Shown here: positions 33,908-42,758 of the stretch, one piece after another
Position numbering within the stretch: position 1 is the first letter of the stretch
Layout: each line of letters starts with the position of its first letter
Origin: JAGLON01 sp041394985
GTDB lineage: Bacteria; Zixibacteria; MSB-5A5; GN15; JAAZOE01
Assembly (NCBI GenBank): GCA_041394985.1
Contig: JAWLBI010000001.1
Coordinates: forward strand, 3,596,001 to 3,660,000
DNA length: 64,000 nucleotides
Direction of reading: 5' to 3'
Made by a program: the position numbers and the translations under genes
Notes under the pieces: model-generated
Database searches by the model: none
What the model saw: only the letters and a program-made list of their open reading frames with translations
What the model was told of the DNA's origin: nothing

Positions 33908-36900
33908 ATGGGGAATAAGCTTAGTTTATTCATCTTGCTGTCACTTTGTCTATTATGCAGTTTCGCAGTCGCACAGGATAAGGCGCCCGATCCGGGTATT
34001 CCGGATACGGTAACCGCCGCATCGGTTCAGGTTCCGCTCGGTACGACCGAAGTCGTCATACCGGTAACGCTGTATAATGACGAAAACCTGGGAGGGTTCG
34101 GACTACCGTTTAGGTGGAATTCTCCCGACATAGTCTGTGATTCGATTTCATTCGTCGGTTCGCGCGTATCGTATGTGAACACGAAACCGGTCGAAATCGA
34201 CACTGCCGGCCAGAAACTCCAGGTCGGAATGATTATTCTGTTCGAATCGTATTTGTCGCCCGGCGAGGGGCTCATTTTTAATCTGCACTTTTCTATTGCT
34301 GATGGAGCTGCAGCCCAGACGATACAATTCGATTCAACATCGTATAATGCGGCATCGCCGTTTATTCTTTCGACGGCCACCGGGGCGACATTCGTTCCGC
34401 AGTATATTCCGGGCGTCCTGCAAATCGGCGAGCCTGCTCAGGATCCGACGATCGGATTGGATCCGACCGAATTGAATTTCTCCGGCACGGCCGGTGGTAC
34501 CAATCCGGTTTCACAATCTTTTGGTGTATCCAACACCGGCGACGGTACCCTGAACTGGACTGCCTCAACCGCCACCAGTTGGATTTCTCTTGATCCGACT
34601 TCCGGTACCGATGCCGGAACGGTTACGGTTTCGGTTGACATTACCGGACTGGCTGCGGGCGAACATGTCGGTACAATTTCGGTTGCCGATCCCGCCGCCA
34701 CCAACACTCCCCAAACGGTAACGGTCAACCTGCATTTGGATCCCCCACCGCCATGTCTGTCTCTTTCCGCTGCGGAGTTCAATTTCTCCGGTATCGAAGG
34801 CGCCGTGCAATCGCAGACGCTTACTATTACAAACTGCGGCGGCCAGACTTTGAACTGGACGATCTCCGGCGTCGATGCCGCCTGGCTGACCCCGGATCCC
34901 TCCAGTGGTTCAACGACATCATCGCAGGATGTCGACTTGATCGTAAACTTCGCGGGTCTCGCCCCGGGTGATTATTCCGACGAGATTACGGTCGCCGGTG
35001 CGGCCGGTACGGAAAATACGCCGCAAACCGTGACGATCAATGTCCACGTCATCGATACGACTCCGGAAGCCGATACGGTTTGGGTCGGCACTACTTCTAC
35101 CGGTGCCGGTACTCAGGCAGTGGTCAATATCAATTATCAAAACTTTGTCAATATCGGCGGTGTTGCCGACTTCCCGCTGCAATTCAGCGGCGACGATCTG
35201 GTCTGTGACTCGGTTTCGTTTGTCGGTTCCCGATTGGAGCCTTTCTCTCTGAGGCCGTACACAATCGACAATGACGCGCAGACAATTCTGATCGGCATCA
35301 TTCCGCTTGAGAGCGAAGGAGATATTCCTCCGGGCAATGGCCTGTTTGCTCGCCTGTATTTCTCGGTTGCTCCGGAAGCCGCCACACAGTCGGTCGTTAT
35401 CGATACGATAACCTTCATACCTCCGGCCGGCAGCTATCACTTCCTGGATGAAAACGGCGCCGTGCGCCCGACCGAATTCTTCACCGGCGGCATTAATATT
35501 ACCGGTCTGCCGTGCTTCGAATTCCCGGTGACTTCGGTTTCCTTCACCGGTGAAGTCGGTTCGACCATTGCGTCGCAGAATTTCACCGCGACGAACGGCT
35601 GCTACGGTACGCTGAATGTCACGAGCGTTACCGATGACGCCACCTGGCTGACGGTCTCCTCAACGAGCCCGTACGTATTCAGCGTGAACACGGCCGGTCT
35701 GGGTGTAGGCACTCACAATGCCACGGTGACTTTCGTCTCCAATGCCATCAACAGCCCGGTTGATATTCCGGTCTCTCTGACGTTGTATGCGGTACCGGCC
35801 CTGTCGGTTTCCCCGACGTCATTCAACTTCGGTACGGTATGCCAGGGCTCAATCGTTAATGGCTCATTCAATATTACGAACACCGGCACGGGAACGCTCG
35901 AATGGACGGCCACGTCACACAGTGCTGTCGCTCTGTCTGATGAATCAGGCACGGCTCCGTCCCTGGTGAGTTTCGATCTGAACACCGGTGAACTCGGCTT
36001 CGGACCGCAGACGGTCACGGCGACGATTACTTCCGCCGGCGCCGAAGGTTCTCCGGTCACTGTTTCCATGACGGTCAACGTCGCCAACTGCGACGAGTGC
36101 ACGTTCGATATCGCTGAAGTCGACGGCATGCAGGGCTTCCCGGTTGCGGTTCCGGTCTATGCCTATCAGGTCAGCAATATTGCCGGTCTGGAATTCCACA
36201 TGGAATTCGACGGCAGCATGCTGGAAATCGACTCGGTGGCGTCCGATTACCTGTCCGACCCGACGGTCGGTCTGCTGGATCCGCCGGTCAACCAGATTCA
36301 CTACATCTGGGATAACCTCGGCAACCCGGTCTCGGTACCGGATGGCGAGCCGATTATCGTTCTGTGGTTCACGGCCATCGGTGAGATCGATGATGAAGCC
36401 GCCATCACCTGGATGGACGGCAATGAAATCGTCGATCCCTTCGGCGAACCGCTGCTCGGTATCGGCTATTGCAACGGAATGGTCACGATCGTGAATCCGG
36501 TCTTCGATATTCACGGCAAGATCACCTATTATGACAAGACTAATCGCTATGTCGAGGGCGTGACGGTCACTCTGACCGGTCCGGACAATGACATGATGTA
36601 CACCGATGCCATGGGCGCATATGTCTTTGGCGATGTCCATGTCGGTTCCTATATCATCACTCCGACCCGCGACGATGATGACTCCGGTGTTTCGGTCTCC
36701 GATATCGTACTGATTCGCCGCCACTTGGCATATATCGATCAGTTCGATAATCCGTACAAGATGGTCGCCGCCGACGTCAACCTGAGCGACAATGTCAGCG
36801 TCGCCGACGTCGTCGTAATTCAGCGCTATCTGGCCGATCTGGATCCACTCCCGAGCGGCAACTGGACGTTCATCGTCTGGGATCACGGCATTAACATGAC

Positions 36901-37720
36901 CAACTGGTTCAATGCCCCGCGCTTTATCTCGCTCAATGTCACCTCGCACGATGTCTTCATGCAGGACTTCTATGCGATTCGCCTCGGCGATGTCAACGCC
37001 AGCTGGAGCCCGACGCCCGGCTTTGCCAAGGTCGCCACGGCTCAGCATAAGGAAGTCGCCGTCAAGTTCGGCGATGCCGAATATGACAATCAGTTCGTTA
37101 CGGTTCCGGTCAGCCTGTCCGATATCGATGATCTGGCGGCCCTTGAATTGCACATTGCATTCAATCCGGGTCAGGTTCATGTCGTCGGAATCGACTCAGA
37201 CATCCTGAAAGGCGCCATGACTAACACCCGCGACGGTGTGGCTCATATCGTCTGGGAAGACATCAATGCCCCGCTGAACCTGAACGGTTCTGAAACGCTG
37301 GCCAATATCACCTTTGCGGTCGACGATCCGGAAACCGCAGGTGATATCACCATCAGCGGAGTGGAACTGGCGAATTCCGCCGGTGAGGTCTTCACGGTCG
37401 ATGCGACTGCCAAGGGTTCGTTCAATGGTTCCGGCGCGCAGCCGAGCCTGTACAGCCTGTCGCAGAACGAGCCGAATCCGTTCAACCCGACTACGACGAT
37501 CAAGGCCACCATGGCCGTCGCCGGTCAGTATGAACTGGCCATCTACAATGTTATGGGTCAGCGGATTAGGACTTATCAGGGATACAGCGAAGCCGGCCAG
37601 ATCCAGTTTACCTGGGATGGCAACGATGATAACGGCGCTCGCGTATCGAGTGGTATCTACCTGTACAAATTCCAGGCCGATACCTTCTCAGACACAAAAA
37701 AGATGGTGCTTTTGAAGTAA
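33908..37720 (+). CDS. Large secreted multidomain protein: cohesin-like, BACON-like, dockerin, FlgD-like C-terminus
   Basis: 1270 aa. Two GTG codons precede the ATG at 33908, but this ATG is seven bases from GGAGG. Signal peptide 1-22. Cohesin-like domains at about 33-170, 390-535, 731-850 and 1025-1165 (for example 'VPVYAYQVSNIAGLEFHMEF'). BACON/Ig-like repeats lie between them ('NTGDGTLNWTAST', 'NTGTGTLEWTATS'). A carboxypeptidase-regulatory-like fold (865-915) is followed by a dockerin at about 920-1010 with Ca-loop repeats 'DDDSGVSVSDIV' and 'DVNLSDNVSVADVV'. The C-terminal 'NEPNPFNPTTTI...SSGIYLYKF' FlgD-like domain suits type IX-like export. Probable surface scaffold or adhesin; carrying both cohesins and a dockerin could allow self-assembly. 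Confidence 0.85.
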   Translation: MGNKLSLFILLSLCLLCSFAVAQDKAPDPGIPDTVTAASVQVPLGTTEVVIPVTLYNDENLGGFGLPFRWNSPDIVCDSISFVGSRVSYVNTKPVEIDTAGQKLQVGMIILFESYLSPGEGLIFNLHFSIADGAAAQTIQFDSTSYNAASPFILSTATGATFVPQYIPGVLQIGEPAQDPTIGLDPTELNFSGTAGGTNPVSQSFGVSNTGDGTLNWTASTATSWISLDPTSGTDAGTVTVSVDITGLAAGEHVGTISVADPAATNTPQTVTVNLHLDPPPPCLSLSAAEFNFSGIEGAVQSQTLTITNCGGQTLNWTISGVDAAWLTPDPSSGSTTSSQDVDLIVNFAGLAPGDYSDEITVAGAAGTENTPQTVTINVHVIDTTPEADTVWVGTTSTGAGTQAVVNINYQNFVNIGGVADFPLQFSGDDLVCDSVSFVGSRLEPFSLRPYTIDNDAQTILIGIIPLESEGDIPPGNGLFARLYFSVAPEAATQSVVIDTITFIPPAGSYHFLDENGAVRPTEFFTGGINITGLPCFEFPVTSVSFTGEVGSTIASQNFTATNGCYGTLNVTSVTDDATWLTVSSTSPYVFSVNTAGLGVGTHNATVTFVSNAINSPVDIPVSLTLYAVPALSVSPTSFNFGTVCQGSIVNGSFNITNTGTGTLEWTATSHSAVALSDESGTAPSLVSFDLNTGELGFGPQTVTATITSAGAEGSPVTVSMTVNVANCDECTFDIAEVDGMQGFPVAVPVYAYQVSNIAGLEFHMEFDGSMLEIDSVASDYLSDPTVGLLDPPVNQIHYIWDNLGNPVSVPDGEPIIVLWFTAIGEIDDEAAITWMDGNEIVDPFGEPLLGIGYCNGMVTIVNPVFDIHGKITYYDKTNRYVEGVTVTLTGPDNDMMYTDAMGAYVFGDVHVGSYIITPTRDDDDSGVSVSDIVLIRRHLAYIDQFDNPYKMVAADVNLSDNVSVADVVVIQRYLADLDPLPSGNWTFIVWDHGINMTNWFNAPRFISLNVTSHDVFMQDFYAIRLGDVNASWSPTPGFAKVATAQHKEVAVKFGDAEYDNQFVTVPVSLSDIDDLAALELHIAFNPGQVHVVGIDSDILKGAMTNTRDGVAHIVWEDINAPLNLNGSETLANITFAVDDPETAGDITISGVELANSAGEVFTVDATAKGSFNGSGAQPSLYSLSQNEPNPFNPTTTIKATMAVAGQYELAIYNVMGQRIRTYQGYSEAGQIQFTWDGNDDNGARVSSGIYLYKFQADTFSDTKKMVLLK

Positions 37721-37734
37721 TTTGTAGTATATTG

Positions 37735-37773
37735 ACCGGAAGTCGGACTCGTCCGATTTCCGGTTAATTTTTT
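37735..37773 (+). terminator. Terminator between the two cohesin genes
   Basis: ACCGGAAGTCGGA, CTCG, TCCGATTTCCGGT (one G-T pair), then TAATTTTTT. Confidence 0.75.
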
Positions 37774-37791
37774 GTCTGATACGGAGGTTTT

Positions 37792-38562
37792 ATGAACAAA
37801 CAGGTTCGTTTGCTGACCGGGATATTGTTCGCTCTCCTGCTTTTAGCGCCTTCTTCCGCCTTTGCCATGGCTCTGTCCATTTCCAGCGCCGACGGTTCCC
37901 CCTCGGAAACGATTACCCTCGATGTTACGACGGACGGAATAACCGATATCGTAGCCGCTCAGGTGTATATTACAATCGACACCAATGTCGTGAGCTTCGA
38001 TTCTTTCGATTCCGATGTCATTCTTTCCCCGACGACCAACTTCAAAAACGGGAAATTCAGCATTATCGTCGACCAATTTTCCAACCCGATAACGCTGGCC
38101 GCGGATGAAGTCCTGTTTTCTATAACCGTACAGACAAAACCGAATGCCTCCGGCAGCACTAATATTTCATTTATCAGTACGGCAGTGAAACCGATTGTTT
38201 TCGTCGACGAAAGTGTAAATGAGTATTTCCCCGATCTGAATGGCGGCACGATAACGTTCCTGCCGCTGGATGTCGACGATGACGCGGTTTTGCCGAAATC
38301 GTTTGCGGTGAGCCAGAACTATCCCAACCCCTTTAATCCCTCGACCGTCATCAATGTGACGATTAACGAGCGCTCTGACCGGTACTTTTTCCGAGTCTAT
38401 AATACGGCCGGACAGCTTGTCGAGGAGCGTGATTTAGGTGTGCTGGGTGTCGGCGATCATCCGCTCAAATTCACGGGCGAGCATCTGCCGAGCGGCGTGT
38501 ATATGTATCAGATAACCTCAGGCGAGCAGTCGGTCTCAAAGCTTATGATGTTAGTCAAATAA
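37792..38562 (+). CDS. Secreted single-cohesin protein with FlgD-like C-terminus
   Basis: 256 aa; start has ACGGAGG. Signal peptide 1-25. One cohesin-type beta-sandwich at residues 27-165 ('DGSPSETITLDVTTDGITDIVA', shown in part; 'VAAQVYITIDTNVVSFDSF'). The C-terminal domain at about 172-256 has 'SQNYPNPFNPSTVINVTI' and 'LPSGVYMYQITSGEQS', the same class as the upstream protein. A cohesin could bind a dockerin, and the only dockerin in the window is in the preceding gene; that interaction is a hypothesis. A terminator separates the two genes, so expression levels may differ. Confidence 0.82.
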   Translation: MNKQVRLLTGILFALLLLAPSSAFAMALSISSADGSPSETITLDVTTDGITDIVAAQVYITIDTNVVSFDSFDSDVILSPTTNFKNGKFSIIVDQFSNPITLAADEVLFSITVQTKPNASGSTNISFISTAVKPIVFVDESVNEYFPDLNGGTITFLPLDVDDDAVLPKSFAVSQNYPNPFNPSTVINVTINERSDRYFFRVYNTAGQLVEERDLGVLGVGDHPLKFTGEHLPSGVYMYQITSGEQSVSKLMMLVK

Positions 38563-38589
38563 CCGTCTGCTATTATGGGGTAACTAACT

Positions 38590-38625
38590 AAAAGGGCTCC
38601 CGATGGACAGGGAGCCCTTTTATTT
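38590..38625 (+). terminator. Strong terminator after the single-cohesin gene
   Basis: Perfect 12-bp stem AAAAGGGCTCCC with an 8-base loop, then TATTTT. Confidence 0.88.
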
Positions 38626-38655
38626 TGCGAAAGTTATAGTGAGGCGAGATTCTTC

Positions 38656-38683
38656 TTGACAGCGGCGGGTTAATAAATATATT
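38656..38683 (+). promoter_or_regulatory. Strong sigma70-type promoter upstream of tRNA-Gln
   Basis: TTGACA, 16 bases, TATATT. The predicted transcript starts near 38690, 155 bases before the tRNA. Confidence 0.65.
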
Positions 38684-38689
38684 CCTTAG

Positions 38690-38844
38690 ACTGTTTTTGA
38701 GAACAGTGAGTGAATATCGGCGGAGGTGTTGCCGATAGGCTCAAATCGGCGAAATAGTAGCCGATAATGGTAAGACGGCAGACGGGAAACCGGGTTTGTT
38801 AAATCGGTGGACGCGTTGCCGAGAAAAGAAAAGATCCTTTGTAC
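38690..38844 (+). ncRNA. Possible structured leader RNA before tRNA-Gln
   Basis: No protein is encoded. Successive hairpins: CTGTT/AACAG (38691-38706), TATCGGC/GCCGATA (38715-38737), ATCGGC/GCCGAT (38745-38765), and an outer CGGCA/TGCCG (38776-38821) enclosing a CGG-GAAA-CCG tetraloop. The first hairpin begins at the predicted transcription start. It could be a processed tRNA leader or an independent small RNA; it does not match a riboswitch I recognise. Confidence 0.35.
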
Positions 38845-38918
38845 TGGGGGATCGTCCAACGGCAGGACATGCGGCTCTGGACCGTAGAATTGGGGTTCGA
38901 ATCCCTATCCCCCAGCCA
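38845..38918 (+). tRNA. tRNA-Gln, anticodon CTG, CCA encoded
   Basis: The full cloverleaf folds: acceptor TGGGGGA/TCCCCCA, D-stem GTCC/GGAC, anticodon stem TGCGG/CCGTA with loop CTCTGGA (anticodon at 38877-38879), T-arm with GTTCGAATC, discriminator G, then CCA. 74 bases. Confidence 0.95.
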
Positions 38919-38927
38919 AAAATATGG

Positions 38928-38948
38928 CCACCGAAAGGTGGTTTTTTT
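38928..38948 (+). terminator. Terminator of tRNA-Gln
   Basis: CCACC, GAAA, GGTGG, then seven T. Confidence 0.8.
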
Positions 38949-39013
38949 ATTGCCGAAACACAATATATATCTTATATAAACATAGATATAATAACTTGTA
39001 AGGATAATTATTT

Positions 39014-40123
39014 ATGGTGGTAACACTATGGGAGATTTTGCTAACCATAATAGATTCGCGGCCTCATAAATTTGCTATTAAGAAACAGTCGGAGATATCG
39101 GAAGATGATTTTAGGCGTGATATTGTCCGAGTATATTCATTTCAGGGGACTGGACAAGCAGTACAAAATAATAACATAAATTTTTTAGTAAAAGTAACAG
39201 AAGAGACGGTCAGATTTCATTTTTGGAACAATGATATGGCCTTACATAACTACGTGATTGCTTTCGGTCTATATTCTATTCGTAAAACTCCGCAAAATTC
39301 AGAATTTGTTTTAACAACAGATGAATATCGAAATTTTTTACAATTACCAATCAAGGAAGGGCCCGAATTACGATATGAAATATTGGAATTTATTTATACA
39401 GTGAATTCTTATTGGCCCGATGAGTGTATTAGCCCGGTCAATTTACAGGATAATTTAATTGGAAATAATGATCAGAGCGGAAAATGGCTAAATACTCTGG
39501 AAAAGCAAGGGCTTTTAATACAGCAAGGTTTTAGAGAACATAGTCGCGCTCGTGGTAAGGCGGATACTGCGGCTTATTGTATTCGTCCAGAAGCAATTCA
39601 AGATGTTCTGAAGGAAATGTCGGTACAATCAATGGATATGAGTTTTCATAATAATAAATTTTATAAACTTGTTGATCTGGAGGTTGAACGCAAAGGTCCA
39701 TTTGCCTTTGTTATTATGCCTTTCAAAAAAGAAGAATTTGATCAAAGCATTTATAATGACCTGATTAAACCAGTAGTTGAAAATACAATAGACTGTAAAT
39801 GTATTAGAAATGATGAAGATGTGTGGCCTGGCCAACTCGATGATAAATTTTATTCTCACATCTGCAAATGTAACTTCCTTATCGCCGAGCTGACAACTGA
39901 AAATCCAAATGTAGTCTATGAGCTAGGTCTGGCGCATGCATTTAATAAGGAAATTATTATTCTTGTTGATAAGAAGAAGCGTGAAAAAAAACTTAGTTTT
40001 GATTTTGATAAATTTGGGGCAATTATGTATTCCACAATTGAAGAACTTCAAACATGCTTGGCTGATACAGTAAAGTCATTAGGTATTAAGCTTGGTATTC
40101 CATGTAAGCAAATTTCTGATTAG
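39014..40123 (+). CDS. wHTH + TIR/deoxyribosyltransferase-like domain protein (candidate defence gene)
   Basis: 369 aa. Residues 1-115 are unassigned. Residues about 118-205 look like a winged helix ('LRYEILEFIYTVNSYWPDE', 'KWLNTLEKQGLLIQQG'). Residues 229-350 form a Rossmann-like domain beginning 'FAFVIMPFKKEEFDQSIY', with 'CNFLIAELTTENPNVVYELG' (Glu303) and 'LAHAFNKEIIILVDK'. That phrase is the hallmark of TIR-like/nucleoside 2-deoxyribosyltransferase-fold effectors, where the Glu attacks NAD or a nucleoside. The gene is far more AT-rich than its neighbours and sits right after a tRNA, which points to horizontal acquisition. A role as a stand-alone anti-phage effector is inferred. The ribosome site AAGGA is 12 bases upstream. 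Confidence 0.72.
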   Translation: MVVTLWEILLTIIDSRPHKFAIKKQSEISEDDFRRDIVRVYSFQGTGQAVQNNNINFLVKVTEETVRFHFWNNDMALHNYVIAFGLYSIRKTPQNSEFVLTTDEYRNFLQLPIKEGPELRYEILEFIYTVNSYWPDECISPVNLQDNLIGNNDQSGKWLNTLEKQGLLIQQGFREHSRARGKADTAAYCIRPEAIQDVLKEMSVQSMDMSFHNNKFYKLVDLEVERKGPFAFVIMPFKKEEFDQSIYNDLIKPVVENTIDCKCIRNDEDVWPGQLDDKFYSHICKCNFLIAELTTENPNVVYELGLAHAFNKEIIILVDKKKREKKLSFDFDKFGAIMYSTIEELQTCLADTVKSLGIKLGIPCKQISD

Positions 40124-40859
40124 CCAATACGTATCGCCATCAATATTACCACAACATCACGCCATATTACTACCACCACTCTTATTACTAATAGAAGATT
40201 CTATATCTGTACATACAGACATATATCAATTTAGTGCCCAGCAGACATCCCCGTCTGCTGGGAATAGAGTAAACAACTTTTGGGACCCCTGAAAATGAGG
40301 AAACAAACCCAATTCGCTGTAAGTCGCACAGAAACAATACCATGCGAGAAATTTTCTCACTTCGCATTGTGGATAACTCGCTTGGACCCGAGAGACTCAT
40401 CCTTTTTTTGCCTTACAAAAACTATTTGTCGAAAGGCTTATATAAGGTACCGGTCATTGCGAGGAGCGAGTCTTCCCAGACGAGTGACGTCGCAATCTCA
40501 GGATTTTTGCGAAAGGCGCATATGATTGATGTTACACACACGGCTCGCAGTCAAGAATAAATCAAGGGGGTACCCCCCTTAAATAGACGAAACGAAGCCA
40601 TTTTCACGGGCGATGCGGACAATAAGTGATTGATATTCGGAACGATACTTCGGCATAACAAAATGGCTTTCATGGTTACAAAGCCATTCCAAAGCCATTT
40701 TCATCTATTGAAGATAATACATTAAAAGGACGGAGGGTTCGTTTAGGAATCGTACCCAATCGGATATGTGCGTACGACGCACAGTACTTCGCGCGAGTCA
40801 GAACCACTGGGGTACTGACCGGCGGATGAAGATCCATCATTGGTGATGCGAATTACTGG
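40124..40859. other. Long intergenic region with AT-rich remnant and palindromes
   Basis: No convincing gene. The first 140 bases are AT-rich like the preceding gene. Then come a perfect 10-bp hairpin CCCAGCAGAC/GTCTGCTGGG (40238-40263), family-A copy 5 in reverse, and a cluster of AAAGCCATT words in both orientations (40597-40705). Confidence 0.6.
40453..40502 (-). repeat. Family-A intergenic palindrome, copy 5 (variant)
   Basis: Reverse orientation: GTCATTGCGAGGAGCGAGTC at the left and GTCGCAATCTCAGG at the right, with a longer centre than the other copies. Confidence 0.75.
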
Positions 40860-42746
40860 TTATGAGTCATTATCGAGTTGGGACATGCGGTCGAGTTCTC
40901 GGCGGACTGCCAGGGCAATGGCCTGTTTGCTGACCGGTTTTTTCACGAATTCGCCCGCGCCCAATTCCTGCGCCATCAGAACGCGTTCCGTCTCCGAATA
41001 TCCGGACACGAGTATCGCGCGCTGGCCGGGACGTTTTCGTATGATGCGGCGGAAGGTTTCCGCTCCGTCTATTCCCGGCTTCATAATCATATCGAGAATC
41101 ACCAGGTCGCACTGCGTATGTTTCAGGAAACCCAGCGCCTCCTCGCCGCTTGCGACGCTATCGACGGCATAGCCGAGTCGCGAAAGGATATGGCAGAGAA
41201 CATCCCGCTGCATGGCATCATCATCAACGACTAATAATGATTCGCTTCCGCGCGCAATTGAGTCACCGCCGCCATCGCCGATGTGTTCTCGCGTAATAGG
41301 GAAAAACATGTAGAATGTCGTGCCCCGCCCGACGCTACTCCTGAAATCGATAAACCCATCATGATCCTTAATGACGGCATCGACGATGCTCAATCCCAGA
41401 CCGGAACCTCGGCGGCGATCCGAGGATTTCGTCGTGAAAAACGGATCGAACACACGCTGCGCCACTTCCTCTGAAATCCCGCAACCGGTGTCCGTTACCG
41501 TGACTTTAACATATTCGCCTCTCGGCACTTTGCCGGCCACTACTTGTTCACTGTCGGCATAGTAGTTTTCAGTCTTTATCGTAACGGAACCGATGCCGTT
41601 CGTGGCATCGTTCGCATTTTGGAGGAGATTCAGAAAGACCCGGTATAACTGCGACACGCCGCCTTTGATTGGCATGAGGTTCTCATCAAGCAATATTTCG
41701 ATGACGAATGTCTTATCCACCCCCGGATAGTCCTTAACGACCTGTTTGATAATGTGGTTTAAATCCAGCGGCTCAAGATTATAATGCCCGCGCCTGCCAA
41801 GGGTAAGCAGTTGTTGATTGATTTCGGATATGCGCGATGCCGCTGCCTCGATGCTGTCCAGATATTCGATCGCGGGATGATTATATGGGAGCTCCTCGCG
41901 AATGAATTCGGGATAGGCAACCAACGGACCGAGGAGATTGTTGAAATCGTGGGCCACCTGTCCGGCGATGCTGCCGGCGGTTTCGAGTCGCTGCGCCCGC
42001 GCCTCGAGTCTCTGGAGACGCTTGATTTCGGAAATATCTTCAACGATCGTATACCCCGCCGGCTCGCCCATATATTGAATGAACAGCGTTTTGATGAGGC
42101 AATCGATGGTCTGGCCGTCATAGCAGACTATTTTTATTTCCATCGGGGCCGGGTCAATATCGCCAGCCATAACGGCATTAATTCGCTCCTGCGCCAGGGT
42201 TTTGTATTCCTCCGCAATCCAGTCGATAAGTCGAGTTTCTGCCACATATTCGATAGACGGCGCTTTGGCCATTTTAATCATCGCGGGATTGGCGAAGAGT
42301 ATTTTCTGTCCCTGATTCACGCAAATACCGACCGGCGAGCTATCGACCAGCATACGGAATCGCTCCTCGCTTTTTCGCAATTCTTCGGTGCGCTGGTCTA
42401 CCATCTCTTGTAGATTGAGCCTTTCATCGGCCAGTAATTTATCCTGTTCCAATTTTTCCAGAAACACGGCGAGCATCTGGACGGCATTTTGAAATAAAAC
42501 TGAAAATTCCGAGGAAATCTGTGAGATGTCGGAAAGGATTTGAATCCGGCCGAAGTTTCTCTTGGCCGTACAGATATCAATCGTGTTTTCAAACTCACGA
42601 GTATCTGTCGGGTCAAGGAATGCCACTTCAAGATTCGGGATGAATCCATTCATGGCCTCGACGAAAACGGTAATCAATCTCTCACGATTTTTAATATGAG
42701 ATAAATTGCTCATCAGGAGGAACAAATCGTGTGCAAGATTAGGCAT
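40860..42746 (-). CDS. PAS hybrid histidine kinase with C-terminal receiver
   Basis: 628 aa, no TM helices, so cytoplasmic. An N-terminal sensor-like region (1-115) and a coiled coil are followed by a PAS domain (about 129-245, 'SEERFRMLVDSSPVGICVNQ'). The HisKA H-box 'VAHDFNNLLGP' has His near 266. The HATPase has 'NLLQNANDA', 'DTGCGI', 'FFTTK' and 'GSGLGLSIV'. The receiver (about 503-620) has 'VVDDDA', phospho-acceptor Asp552 in 'VILDMIMKPGIDG', and 'FVKKPV'. It probably receives input from the MEDS protein encoded 12 bases upstream. No DNA-binding output is visible, so a phosphorelay partner must exist elsewhere. Confidence 0.92.
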   Translation of the reverse strand: MPNLAHDLFLLMSNLSHIKNRERLITVFVEAMNGFIPNLEVAFLDPTDTREFENTIDICTAKRNFGRIQILSDISQISSEFSVLFQNAVQMLAVFLEKLEQDKLLADERLNLQEMVDQRTEELRKSEERFRMLVDSSPVGICVNQGQKILFANPAMIKMAKAPSIEYVAETRLIDWIAEEYKTLAQERINAVMAGDIDPAPMEIKIVCYDGQTIDCLIKTLFIQYMGEPAGYTIVEDISEIKRLQRLEARAQRLETAGSIAGQVAHDFNNLLGPLVAYPEFIREELPYNHPAIEYLDSIEAAASRISEINQQLLTLGRRGHYNLEPLDLNHIIKQVVKDYPGVDKTFVIEILLDENLMPIKGGVSQLYRVFLNLLQNANDATNGIGSVTIKTENYYADSEQVVAGKVPRGEYVKVTVTDTGCGISEEVAQRVFDPFFTTKSSDRRRGSGLGLSIVDAVIKDHDGFIDFRSSVGRGTTFYMFFPITREHIGDGGGDSIARGSESLLVVDDDAMQRDVLCHILSRLGYAVDSVASGEEALGFLKHTQCDLVILDMIMKPGIDGAETFRRIIRKRPGQRAILVSGYSETERVLMAQELGAGEFVKKPVSKQAIALAVRRELDRMSQLDNDS

Positions 42747-42758
42747 ATCCGCAGTCTT

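Noticed and set aside
35945..37180. Antisense frame of 411 codons over the cohesin/dockerin gene
   Set aside because: The plus-strand protein has clear dockerin and cohesin motifs; the reverse frame has none.
38776..38821. T-box-like 'GGTGGACGCG' in the tRNA-Gln leader
   Set aside because: It lacks the AGGGTGGNACCGCG consensus and a T-box would be out of place before a tRNA gene.
38919..40859. Genomic island with an attR copy of the tRNA-Gln 3' end
   Set aside because: I searched by eye for a repeat of the T-arm/acceptor end (GTTCGAATCCC...CCCCCAG) downstream and found none, and no integrase gene is present. Acquisition is supported only by composition and position.
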